From Lachnospiraceae bacterium (GTDB lineage Bacteria > Bacillota > Clostridia > Lachnospirales > Lachnospiraceae): a stretch of DNA of 61,647 nt. Made by a program: the position numbers and the translations under genes. The notes under the pieces were generated by a model that was not told the DNA's origin, searched no databases, and was given only the letters and a program-made list of their open reading frames with translations. The stretch spans positions 89,620-151,266 of the forward strand of contig JAJQDT010000044.1 in assembly GCA_021202075.1 (NCBI GenBank). The letters run 5' to 3'. Numbering within the stretch: the stretch's first letter is position 1; every line of letters starts with the position of its first letter. Shown here piece by piece: positions 36,016 to 43,937 of this stretch.

Positions 36016-37043
36016 TTGGGAAAATAACGATTGGCAGCCGGGAGAGCCGGCTGGCCGTGATTCAATCGGAGAGGGTACAGAGGTACATACAGGAGCATTG
36101 CCCCGGAATGGCTGTGGAAATTCTCACAATGAAGACCACCGGAGATAAAATCCTGAATCAGTCACTGGAGAAACTGGGCGGGAAAGGACTTTTTGTAAAG
36201 GAACTGGATGCGGCTTTGCTGGATGGCCGTTCCGATTTGTCGGTACACAGTCTGAAGGATGTTCCGATGGAACTTCCGGATGAACTTCCCCTGATTGCAT
36301 TTTCTGCGCGGGAGGATGTGCGCGACGCACTGATTCTTCCTGATGGAGTGAAGGAACTGGATTTTTCAAAGCCGGTCGGCTGCTCAAGCAGGCGCAGGAT
36401 GCTGCAGTTCGCGCAGCTGTATCCACAGGCAATCTTCGCGCCGATTCGCGGCAACGTGCAGACCAGGCTGAAAAAGCTGGATGGCGGAGAATACTGCGCG
36501 ACGATTCTGGCTGCGGCAGGTCTGAAACGTCTGGGACTGGAGCATCGCGTCAGCCGGTATTTTACTACTGAAGAATTGATTCCTGCCGCCGGGCAGGGAA
36601 TCCTGGCAGTGCAGGGGCGCGCGGGGGAAGATTACAGCTATCTGAACGGCTATTCGGATGAGGAGGCAGCGGTCTGTGCGCAGGCGGAGCGTGCATTTGT
36701 GAGGGCGCTGGGTGGAAATTGCAGTACACCGGTGGCGGCGTATGCGCGGGTGATTTCAGATACAGAAGCACGGGCAGATTTGCAGACTGACTTATCTGTT
36801 CGTTTACGGGCAGATTTATCAGGCGATTTGCCGGACAGATCCGCGTCTTCTGTCTGTGGGCAGGATGCCGCTGGGAGCGAGGCGCCTGGGGTAAATGATT
36901 GCAGACTTTTACGAATGGATGTCTTTTACTTTGATGAAGATACCGGAAAAAGCTACCGCGATAGCGCGACAGGGAGCATGAGAAAACCGGAAGAACCTGG
37001 GGAGATTCTGGCGGAGAAAATCAGGAGCTTGAGGCCGGAATAA
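36012..37043 (+). CDS. hemC: Porphobilinogen deaminase (hydroxymethylbilane synthase)
   Basis: HemC joins four porphobilinogens into hydroxymethylbilane. Signatures are GSRESRLAVIQSE, the HSLKDVP motif, RGNVQTRLKKL, and the dipyrromethane-attachment Cys in GGNCSTPVAAYA. At 343 residues it is ~35-40 longer than usual. The excess is a polar insertion (residues ~253-300) within the C-terminal domain, rich in Asp/Ser/Ala/Arg, with a repeated RADL-x2-DL pattern. The start overlaps hemA by 4 bp; cobA-hemD follows closely. Confidence 0.95.
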   Translation: MIGKITIGSRESRLAVIQSERVQRYIQEHCPGMAVEILTMKTTGDKILNQSLEKLGGKGLFVKELDAALLDGRSDLSVHSLKDVPMELPDELPLIAFSAREDVRDALILPDGVKELDFSKPVGCSSRRRMLQFAQLYPQAIFAPIRGNVQTRLKKLDGGEYCATILAAAGLKRLGLEHRVSRYFTTEELIPAAGQGILAVQGRAGEDYSYLNGYSDEEAAVCAQAERAFVRALGGNCSTPVAAYARVISDTEARADLQTDLSVRLRADLSGDLPDRSASSVCGQDAAGSEAPGVNDCRLLRMDVFYFDEDTGKSYRDSATGSMRKPEEPGEILAEKIRSLRPE

Positions 37044-37108
37044 CAAACGGAAGAACTGAACAGGGAAGTGTGGAAAGGGTTTTGCAAAGGAAAGGATGCT
37101 TGCTGCAT

Positions 37109-38971
37109 ATGTCAATGGAAAAAGTCGGAAAGGTTACCCTGGTGGGTGCGGGACCGTCGGATCCCGGGCTTTTCACATTAAAGGGAAAACGGGCTCTTGA
37201 AGCGGCGGAGGCCGTGGTATACGACGCGCTGGTCGGACAGGGAATTTTAAATATGATTCCGGGTACGGCGGAGGCAATCAATGTCGGAAAGCGCGCGAAC
37301 CATCACACAATGCCCCAGAATGAGATCAGCCAGCTGCTTGTGCAGAAGGCGAAAGAGGGTAAACGCGTGGTGCGGCTAAAGGGTGGCGACCCCTTTCTCT
37401 TCGGACGCGGCGGCGAAGAGATCGAGGCACTGGTTCAGGAAGGGATTCCATTTGAAGTCGTTCCGGGCGTGACGTCAGCGCTCGCGGTTCCGGCGTATCA
37501 GGGAATCCCGGTGACGCACCGCGATTTCTGCTCCTCGGTGCATATCATCACAGGACATAAACGGGCTGCGGCCGGATGTTCTCATCCGCAAACGGAGAAA
37601 TCCCTGAATGCGTCGGCAGAATGCTCTTATCCGCAAACGGAGGAATCCCTGAATGCTGCGGCAGAATGCTCTCATTCGCAAACGGAGAAATCTCTGAATG
37701 CGTCGGCAGGATGCTCTCATTCGCAGACGGGGGAATTCCTGAACGCTGCGGAGCCTGCCCATGCGCTCCCGGATAATGAAACTGTGCCGGATATTGATTT
37801 TGATGCATTGGTTCGCACGAAGGGAACGCTGGTATTCCTGATGGGGGTATCGTCCCTCGGCGATATTTGCCGCGGACTGCTGGTCGCCGGTATGCAGCCA
37901 TCGACACCGGCAGCGCTTTTGATTCAGGGAACGACCGCGCATCAGCGTCGGATTATCGCGACGGTGGCAACGCTGGAGGAGGAAGTAAAACGGCAGGGTT
38001 CCGATACACCTGCAATCATTGTAGTCGGGGATGTCTGCGCTCTGGCAGAAGAATTTTCGTGGGTCGACCGGCAGCCGCTCGGAGGAGTAAAGGTGCTGCT
38101 GACCCGCCCGAAGGAGCTGATCAGTGAAACAGCTGCAAAGCTGCGCGAAAAAGGCGCAGAGGTGCTGGAGCTTCCGACGATCCGCACGGAGCGAATTCCG
38201 TATAATGGGCGACTGGCGCAGGCATTTGAAAGGCTGGACACTTATCAGTGGATTGTGTTTACCAGCCCGACAGGGGTGCGGATTTTCTTTGAGGAAATGA
38301 AAGAGCGCGGGATCGACTGCCGGGCGCTTGGCTCTGTTCAGTTCGCCGTGATCGGCAATGGAACGAAAAAGGCTCTTGCAGAACATGGATTTTACGCGGA
38401 TCTTATGCCGGATGTTTATGACGCCGCGCATTTAGGGCGGGCACTGCGGAATGCCATCGTGAACATGAATTCAGAACAACGCATATTTATGGAGGAAAAC
38501 TCACAGCGTCAATCGAGCGGGAAGTGCTTTTTGGATGATGGGCGCGACCTGTCTCATATTCTCATCCCGCGCGCCGCCGCCGGGTCACCGGAACTGCTTG
38601 CAGAGCTGGGAGAAGGAGTTTGCGTAGATGATATCCCAACCTATGAGACCAGATATGCGACAAGCCCATATGTGGATCTGAGAAAAGAATTTGCCGGCGG
38701 GGCAATTGATTACGTGATGTTTACCAGCGCCTCCACTGTCCGCGGATTTGCCGCGGCGGTGGAAGAAACGCCCCCTCCCTGTGCTCAACGGGAATCCCGC
38801 CCGCAAGGAGAGGCTCAGGAGATGGACTATACAAACGTACAGGCCATCTGTATCGGGAAACAGACCGAGGCAGCGGCTGCCGGGCTTGGCATGAAAACAT
38901 ATGTGGCTGCGAACGCTTCCGTTGACAGCCTGATAGAGCGGCTATGTGAGGTAAATAATAATATCCGGTGA
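37109..38971 (+). CDS. cobA: Uroporphyrinogen-III C-methyltransferase / uroporphyrinogen-III synthase fusion
   Basis: A bifunctional enzyme of ~620 residues. The N-terminal SUMT part has LVGAGPSDPGLFTLKG, the RLKGGDPFLFGRGGEE motif and PGVTSALAVPAYQGIPVTHR. The C-terminal HemD part starts near KVLLTRPKELI. Together they close the ring and methylate it to precorrin-2. The SUMT half is interrupted after GHKRA by ~75 residues, including four 15-residue tandem repeats. The HemD half carries two further polar insertions near residues ~450-480 and ~550-575. Start candidates are 37070 (GTG), 37109 and 37115; I prefer 37109, which has AAAGGA upstream. Confidence 0.93.
   Translation: MSMEKVGKVTLVGAGPSDPGLFTLKGKRALEAAEAVVYDALVGQGILNMIPGTAEAINVGKRANHHTMPQNEISQLLVQKAKEGKRVVRLKGGDPFLFGRGGEEIEALVQEGIPFEVVPGVTSALAVPAYQGIPVTHRDFCSSVHIITGHKRAAAGCSHPQTEKSLNASAECSYPQTEESLNAAAECSHSQTEKSLNASAGCSHSQTGEFLNAAEPAHALPDNETVPDIDFDALVRTKGTLVFLMGVSSLGDICRGLLVAGMQPSTPAALLIQGTTAHQRRIIATVATLEEEVKRQGSDTPAIIVVGDVCALAEEFSWVDRQPLGGVKVLLTRPKELISETAAKLREKGAEVLELPTIRTERIPYNGRLAQAFERLDTYQWIVFTSPTGVRIFFEEMKERGIDCRALGSVQFAVIGNGTKKALAEHGFYADLMPDVYDAAHLGRALRNAIVNMNSEQRIFMEENSQRQSSGKCFLDDGRDLSHILIPRAAAGSPELLAELGEGVCVDDIPTYETRYATSPYVDLRKEFAGGAIDYVMFTSASTVRGFAAAVEETPPPCAQRESRPQGEAQEMDYTNVQAICIGKQTEAAAAGLGMKTYVAANASVDSLIERLCEVNNNIR
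37562..37743 (+). repeat. Four in-frame 45-bp tandem repeats inside cobA-hemD
   Basis: Four units of 45 bp encode AAAGCSHPQTEKSLN, ASAECSYPQTEESLN, AAAECSHSQTEKSLN and ASAGCSHSQTGEFLN. They lie between the SUMT blocks GHKRA and the sequence leading to TKGTLVFLMGV, which are adjacent or close in normal enzymes. The frame is kept throughout. Confidence 0.9.
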
Positions 38972-39013
38972 AAGACTGTATATTCATATAATGCATTCGC
39001 AAGAATAATTTTC

Positions 39014-39042
39014 TTGACTTCAATCGGGTATATCGATACAAT
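39014..39042 (+). promoter_or_regulatory. Sigma-A type promoter before the FakA-C-like gene
   Basis: TTGACT (39014-39019) and TACAAT (39037-39042) are 17 bp apart, 40 bp before the start of the small gene. It gives the middle of the hem cluster its own transcription start. Confidence 0.7.
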
Positions 39043-39081
39043 AAATAATACAAGAATAATGACAGGAGGCATTGTTAAGCT

Positions 39082-39333
39082 ATGTTGGAGTTTAAGTATG
39101 ACACACAGTTATTAATTGAGGGAGAGGATCTGGATGAAGACGCGATCAGCGAATACTTCACGGAAAATTTCAAAGGCGACTGCCTGCTGGCAGTCGGCGA
39201 TGAGGAACTGATTAAAATCCACTTCCATACCAATGAACCGTGGAAGGTTCTGGAGTATTGCGCGACGCTGGGCGAGATTTACGATATTGTAGTGGAAGAT
39301 ATGGACCGCCAGTCGCGCGGACTGAAAGGGTAA
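39082..39333 (+). CDS. Small protein resembling the C-terminal domain of FakA/DAK-like kinases
   Basis: An 83-residue protein. Its LLAVGDEELIKIHFHTNEPWKVLEYCATLGEIYDIVVEDM region resembles the C-terminal part of FakA-type proteins, where a VGD..IKVHVHT motif precedes VLEYA and a NM..Q ending. The kinase domain is absent, so this is a stand-alone version, often labelled kinase to dihydroxyacetone kinase in clostridia. AGGAGG lies ~10 bases upstream of the ATG. It sits between cobA-hemD and hemB with its own promoter. A role in tetrapyrrole synthesis is not indicated by sequence. Confidence 0.72.
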   Translation: MLEFKYDTQLLIEGEDLDEDAISEYFTENFKGDCLLAVGDEELIKIHFHTNEPWKVLEYCATLGEIYDIVVEDMDRQSRGLKG

Positions 39334-39385
39334 CGTTATCTGCGTTCTGTCTAAAAAGCAAAACAGGGTATGAAGATAGTGAACT

Positions 39386-39468
39386 GTAATTATGAGTAGA
39401 AAACCGTTTTCGTTTCACTACGGTCGGCTCTAAACGGACGGCCACTGAATGTCCGGAGCCTCATAATT
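39386..39468 (+). repeat. Dispersed hairpin repeat family C, copy 2
   Basis: Shared block ACGGTCGGCTCTAAACGGACGG-like with CCACTG loop; the stem here is CGGAC/GTCCG. The whole unit is bracketed by AATTATGAG and CTCATAATT, which would form an outer stem. It lies just upstream of hemB. Confidence 0.65.
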
Positions 39469-39511
39469 GCAGATATATATTCGGTATGAAAAGATACAGG
39501 GAGTGATGAAA

Positions 39512-40609
39512 ATGGATATGACAATCCGCCCGAGGCGGCTGCGCGGAAATGAGATCCTGCGTAAGATGGTGCGGGAGACGCGCGTGGATGCGTCGTCCCT
39601 GATTTATCCGATTTTTGTAAAGGAAGGAACCGGAATCCGGGAAGAGATACCGACCATGCCGGGACAGTACCGGTACAGCGTGGACCGGATGGGAGAGAAG
39701 CTGCAGTCCCTGCTCGACGCGGGGGTTTCGGGCGTCATGTTTTTTGGCATCCCGGATCATAAGGATGAGGTTGGCAGCGGCGCGTACGCGGAAGATGGAA
39801 TCGTGCAGAAGGCTCTGCGGCAGGCGAAGCGTGATTTTCCGGGGATGTATCTGATTACGGATGTATGTATGTGTGAGTATACCTCGCACGGACATTGCGG
39901 GGTGCTCTGCGGATGCGGAAATTCCGATTCCGTTTCCGATGACAATATCAGGCCGTCTTCAGAACGATTATCAGTGAAAAAGAAACAGCTGAATGTCAAT
40001 GGACAGGCTGCTCCGGCATTTCCAAAGGGTTATGTAGATAATGATCGCACGCTGGAGCTGCTCGCGAAAACAGCGGTATCTCACGCGCGGGCAGGGGCGG
40101 ATATGGTCGCCCCGTCGGATATGATGGATGGGCGGGTGGCGGCAATCCGTGCCGCTCTGGACGAGGAAGGGTATCTGAATGTGCCGATCATGTCTTACGC
40201 GGTGAAGTATGCGTCCGCTTTTTATGGACCGTTCCGCGATGCAGCCGGAAGCGCACCGGCGTTTGGCGACCGCAGGAGCTACCAGATGGACTACCACAAT
40301 AGCCGTGAAGGGGTTAAGGAAGCCCTGCTCGATGTGGAGGAAGGCGCCGATATCATTATGGTAAAGCCGGCAATGTCCTACCTGGATATGGTCGCGAAAA
40401 TAAAGGAAGTGACGGATGTGCCTATCGCTTCCTACAGCGTGAGCGGCGAGTATGCGATGATCAAAGCGGGCGCACAGCTCGGCTACATTGATGAGGAAAA
40501 GATTATCTGCGAGACGGCTATCTCTGCATTCCGCGCGGGATGTGATATTTATCTGACCTATTTTGCGGAGGAGATTGCGAAGTATATCCTTGAGGGGAAA
40601 ATAGGCTGA
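39512..40609 (+). CDS. hemB: Delta-aminolevulinic acid dehydratase (porphobilinogen synthase)
   Basis: HemB condenses two 5-aminolevulinates into porphobilinogen. The zinc-binding cysteine cluster is in CMCEYTSHGHCG, and the active-site lysines are in SYAVKYASAFYGPFR and MVKPAMSYLD. The 365-residue protein is about 40 longer than usual. A polar insertion (residues ~136-170, Ser/Asp/Lys/Gln-rich) sits between GHCGVL and GYVDNDRTLELL, exactly at the loop after the zinc ligands. The ATG at 39512 has AGGGAG at 8-base spacing; the ATG at 39506 is too close to it. Confidence 0.95.
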   Translation: MDMTIRPRRLRGNEILRKMVRETRVDASSLIYPIFVKEGTGIREEIPTMPGQYRYSVDRMGEKLQSLLDAGVSGVMFFGIPDHKDEVGSGAYAEDGIVQKALRQAKRDFPGMYLITDVCMCEYTSHGHCGVLCGCGNSDSVSDDNIRPSSERLSVKKKQLNVNGQAAPAFPKGYVDNDRTLELLAKTAVSHARAGADMVAPSDMMDGRVAAIRAALDEEGYLNVPIMSYAVKYASAFYGPFRDAAGSAPAFGDRRSYQMDYHNSREGVKEALLDVEEGADIIMVKPAMSYLDMVAKIKEVTDVPIASYSVSGEYAMIKAGAQLGYIDEEKIICETAISAFRAGCDIYLTYFAEEIAKYILEGKIG

Positions 40610-40754
40610 TTGCTACATTTCGTGATAATTGCCAGCTATGTAGAAACGGACGTGGGTACATTTACGGTTTCTGAAGGACTCGCACAAAAGATAATCAGAG
40701 GACGGAATCCGAATGAGTGATTAAGCGACCGAAGAAGTGCGAATCAGGAACTTA

Positions 40755-40792
40755 AGGACATTTCTTGCGCAAAATGGCAAAATTTTGGTCCC
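40755..40792 (+). repeat. Short repeat around GCAAAATGG, copy 2
   Basis: CGCAAAATGGCAAAATTTT here parallels 528-546 upstream of rnhB, with similar flanks on both sides. It lies ~100 bp upstream of hemL in a 284-bp gap where I see no other feature. Confidence 0.45.
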
Positions 40793-40893
40793 GGCTTGTC
40801 CGGGTTAGGATGATTGATTTGACATGGTAATTTATTGATCACAGGCGAAGACAGAGAAAACGGATGGCCGGTCACAGGGAGAATGAAAGGCGG

Positions 40894-42297
40894 ATGAAAG
40901 GAATGACAAAATCAGAAGAACTATTTGAGCGTGCCTGTCGGGTGATCCCGGGCGGGGTGAACAGTCCGGTGAGGGCGTTTGGATCAGTAGGCCAGACCCC
41001 GCGGGTGATTGCGTCCGCTCATGGCGCATATATGACGGACGAGGATGGTAATAAGTATCTGGATTTCGTTGGTTCCTGGGGGCCGATGATTCTGGGACAT
41101 GACGATTCGGCGGTGCGTGAGGCAGTGATAAAGGCTTGTGCGGACGGCCTGAGCTTTGGCGCAGCGACGAAGCGCGAGGTAGAAATGGCGGAACTGATCT
41201 GCGGCTCGGTTCCGAATGTGGATATGGTGCGCATGGTCAATTCCGGCACCGAAGCCGTGATGAGCGCGATCCGCGCGGCGCGCGGCTACACCGGGCGGGA
41301 TAAGATTGTGAAGTTTATGGGCTGCTATCACGGGCATTCTGACGCACTGCTGGTGCAGGCTGGCTCCGGCGTGATGACGGCCGGTATTCCAGACAGCGCA
41401 GGTGTGCCGCAGGGCTGCACAAAGGACACGCTTTCTGCCATTTATAACGATTTGGCAAGCGTGGAGCGCCTGTTCGAAGAATTTCCGGACGAGATTGCCG
41501 CAGTCATTGTCGAGCCGGTCGGGGCGAATATGGGAGTCGTGCCGCCTTTAGGCAGACATTCGAAATCTTCGGCAGCATCGGCAGCCTCGGAGAGTCTTTT
41601 GGCAGATGACAATGCTTCTTTTGCAGAACAGGCTGACAGGGAAATGACAGAACCAGGATTCCTGGAGGGCCTGCGCAGTCTCTGCACAAAATACGGCGCG
41701 GTGCTGATTTTTGACGAAGTAATCACCGGCTTTCGCCTCGGCTTTACCGGCGCGCAGGGCTACTTTGGCGTGGACGCGGATCTGGTGACCTGTGGCAAGA
41801 TCATCGGTGCGGGCATGCCGGTCGGAGCCTACGGCGGGAAGCGGGAAATCATGGAGCAGGTGGCTCCGGTCGGACCCGTCTATCAGGCGGGTACCTTAAG
41901 CGGCAACCCGGTGGCCATGGCGGCCGGGCTGGCACAGCTCTCCATTTTGAAAGAGCAGCCGGAGATCTATGATGAGCTGAATAAAAAAGGGCAGTGGTTC
42001 TTTGGCTCCATAAAACAGATTGCCCGGGAAACAGGCGCCCCGGTACAGGTCAATTCCTGCGGCTCGCTCGGCTGTATGTTTTTCACATCGGAGCCGGTGG
42101 TGGATTATGCCTCCGCAAAGACATCGGATACTGCAAAATATGCAGAATATTTCCGTTATATGTTATCGAATCATATTTATCTCGCCCCATCGCAGTTTGA
42201 AGCGATGTTCCTGTCGGCAGCGCACACGAGAGAAGAACTGGCAGATGTGCTGGAATTGGTGAGAAGGTATTTTGCTTTGAGGGAGAAACAGCACTGA
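40894..42297 (+). CDS. hemL: Glutamate-1-semialdehyde 2,1-aminomutase
   Basis: HemL converts glutamate-1-semialdehyde to 5-aminolevulinate with PLP. Signatures are PGGVNSPVRAF, NSGTEAVMSAIR, the DEVITGFR motif and the PLP lysine in CGKIIGAGMPVGAYGG. At 467 residues it exceeds the usual ~430. A 36-residue Ser/Ala/Asp/Glu-rich insertion lies between NMGVVPP and PGFLEGLRSLC, blocks that normally adjoin. The start at 40894 is the best of three nearby ATGs, though none has an ideal ribosome binding site. Confidence 0.95.
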   Translation: MKGMTKSEELFERACRVIPGGVNSPVRAFGSVGQTPRVIASAHGAYMTDEDGNKYLDFVGSWGPMILGHDDSAVREAVIKACADGLSFGAATKREVEMAELICGSVPNVDMVRMVNSGTEAVMSAIRAARGYTGRDKIVKFMGCYHGHSDALLVQAGSGVMTAGIPDSAGVPQGCTKDTLSAIYNDLASVERLFEEFPDEIAAVIVEPVGANMGVVPPLGRHSKSSAASAASESLLADDNASFAEQADREMTEPGFLEGLRSLCTKYGAVLIFDEVITGFRLGFTGAQGYFGVDADLVTCGKIIGAGMPVGAYGGKREIMEQVAPVGPVYQAGTLSGNPVAMAAGLAQLSILKEQPEIYDELNKKGQWFFGSIKQIARETGAPVQVNSCGSLGCMFFTSEPVVDYASAKTSDTAKYAEYFRYMLSNHIYLAPSQFEAMFLSAAHTREELADVLELVRRYFALREKQH

Positions 42298-42312
42298 CTA
42301 TGTCGCCATCTG

Positions 42313-42413
42313 ACGCGTTGGTCTACGCTCCGCTTCGGTCGGCGAATATCCCGCATAAAATGCGGGATGCCACCCGGCGAGGGCTAACCGAACGTCCACT
42401 GGATGTTCAGCGC
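42313..42413 (+). repeat. Dispersed hairpin repeat family C, copy 3
   Basis: It has GTCTACGCTCCGCTTCGGTC as in copy 1, then an extra perfect hairpin ATCCCGCAT-AAA-ATGCGGGAT, then CTAACCG and a hairpin GAACGTCC-ACT-GGATGTTC. It lies between hemL and cobU. Confidence 0.72.
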
Positions 42414-42490
42414 TATAACTTAAAAAATGATTGAGACGGCACACTAGAAGGATCCGATAGAGCATTGATGCAGGATTGAGGCTAAAATAG

Positions 42491-43096
42491 ATGGCAGGGA
42501 AGGAACGGTTTTCTTCATTTCATTTGATTACAGGCGGAAGCGGCAGCGGCAAATCTGCGTATGCGGAGAACTGCGTTACAGCGGTCTCCTCAAGGCGAGT
42601 TTATATCGCGACAATGATTCCCTATGGCGAGGATGGAAAGCGCAGAGTGGAACGGCACCGGAACCTTCGCAGGGAAAAGAATTTCGTGACAGTCGAATGC
42701 TATACGGGGCTGGAACAGCTGGATTTGAAGTGTTCTGTCTGGAAAACAGCCCAGGAATTGTCAGCGTGTGAATCAGAAGCTTTAAACGAGGACGCTCATT
42801 CTTCCAATATTACAGTTTTATTGGAATGCATGTCTAACCTGGTGGCGAATGAGATGTTTGAACCGAACGGAGCCGGGGAGGATACCGTCCCGGCGGTTTT
42901 GCGCGGCATAGAGTCGCTGCGCCGGCAGGTGCGCCATCTGATGGTCGTAACGAATGAGGTGTTCTCAGACGGCATTACCTATGATGCGGAGACGATATGC
43001 TATCTTTCGTATCTTGGCGCGGTGAATCAGGCACTGGCAGCGCAGGCTGATACAGTTACCGAAGTTGTGTATGGAATACCGGTAAAAGTGAAATAA
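42491..43096 (+). CDS. cobU: Adenosylcobinamide kinase / guanylyltransferase (CobU family), copy 1
   Basis: CobU phosphorylates adenosylcobinamide and then attaches GMP. The 201-residue protein has the P-loop GGSGSGKSAYAE, YIATMIPYGEDGKRRVERHR with the guanylylated His region, LLECMSNLVANE, and VTNEVFSDGITYD. A polar stretch (~residues 75-100) before ITVLLECM is longer than normal. The ribosome binding site is weak. cobS follows 60 bp later. A second CobU-like gene lies at 47731. Confidence 0.92.
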   Translation: MAGKERFSSFHLITGGSGSGKSAYAENCVTAVSSRRVYIATMIPYGEDGKRRVERHRNLRREKNFVTVECYTGLEQLDLKCSVWKTAQELSACESEALNEDAHSSNITVLLECMSNLVANEMFEPNGAGEDTVPAVLRGIESLRRQVRHLMVVTNEVFSDGITYDAETICYLSYLGAVNQALAAQADTVTEVVYGIPVKVK

Positions 43097-43157
43097 TGGA
43101 TGCCAATGATTTCCTTTTTATCATAAGCGATGAAAGTAAAGATGGAGGCTGGATAAT

Positions 43158-43937
43158 GTGCGAATGGTCAAACGATGCTGGAGCAGTCTGAATATCGCAG
43201 TTTCGATGTATTCGAAGTTTCCGGCGGCACAGTGTGACTGGTCGGAAGAAAATATGAAATACGTGATGTGTTTCTTTCCGTGGATCGGTGTGGTGATTGG
43301 TTTGCTCTGCTTTGGATGGGATGCACTGGCGATGTATCTTGGGTTGCGTGATGCGCTCCGGAACGCGATTTTACTGATACTTCCGGTCGCTGTATCCGGC
43401 GGGATTCACCTGGATGGTTTCCTGGATACCTCCGATGCCATGAGCTCCTGGCGGCCGATGGAGAAGCGGCTGGAAATTCTCAAGGATTCTCATGCGGGTG
43501 CGTTTGCAGTTATTTGTGGTATCGTATATTTTTTTCTGCTGTATGGCGTGCTTGATTCTGTGCGCGGGGAGATGATGGCCGTTTATTCGTGCTGCTTTGT
43601 CATATCCCGCTCGCTGAGCGCGTTTTCGGTTGTTACGTTTCCAAAGGCTTCGACAAAAGGAACTGTCGCCGGATTTTCGAAAAACGCGCAGACAAGAGTG
43701 ATACAGACGACCTCCATTTGTTATATTCTGGCGACGGGGATTTTAATGGCTTTACTGCAGCCAGCCTATGCTGCAGCGGCTCTGGCGGGGGCAGCCGGTT
43801 CCTTTGCGTGGTATTATCACCGGGCGATGAAGTACTTTGGCGGGATCAACGGAGACCTGGCCGGATATTTCCTGACCGTCTGTGAGCTTGTGATGCCGCT
43901 AGCGATGGCAGCGGCTTCGCTGTTGCTCAGATTCTAA
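43158..43937 (+). CDS. cobS: Adenosylcobinamide-GDP ribazoletransferase
   Basis: CobS joins adenosylcobinamide-GDP to the lower-ligand riboside in the membrane. The 259-residue protein has several hydrophobic helices, the metal-binding motif GGIHLDGFLDTSDA, and NGDLAGYFLTVCEL near the end. The start is GTG at 43158, 9 bases after GGAGG. Its stop codon overlaps the end of the convergent methyltransferase gene by 4 bp, so no terminator separates them. Confidence 0.93.
   Translation: MRMVKRCWSSLNIAVSMYSKFPAAQCDWSEENMKYVMCFFPWIGVVIGLLCFGWDALAMYLGLRDALRNAILLILPVAVSGGIHLDGFLDTSDAMSSWRPMEKRLEILKDSHAGAFAVICGIVYFFLLYGVLDSVRGEMMAVYSCCFVISRSLSAFSVVTFPKASTKGTVAGFSKNAQTRVIQTTSICYILATGILMALLQPAYAAAALAGAAGSFAWYYHRAMKYFGGINGDLAGYFLTVCELVMPLAMAAASLLLRF

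Noticed and set aside
39386..42413. Possible cobalamin riboswitches (GCCACTG-like sequences near hemB and cobU)
   Set aside because: The CCACTG is the loop and stem of repeat family C, which also occurs after gap; no B12 box or riboswitch core is recognisable.
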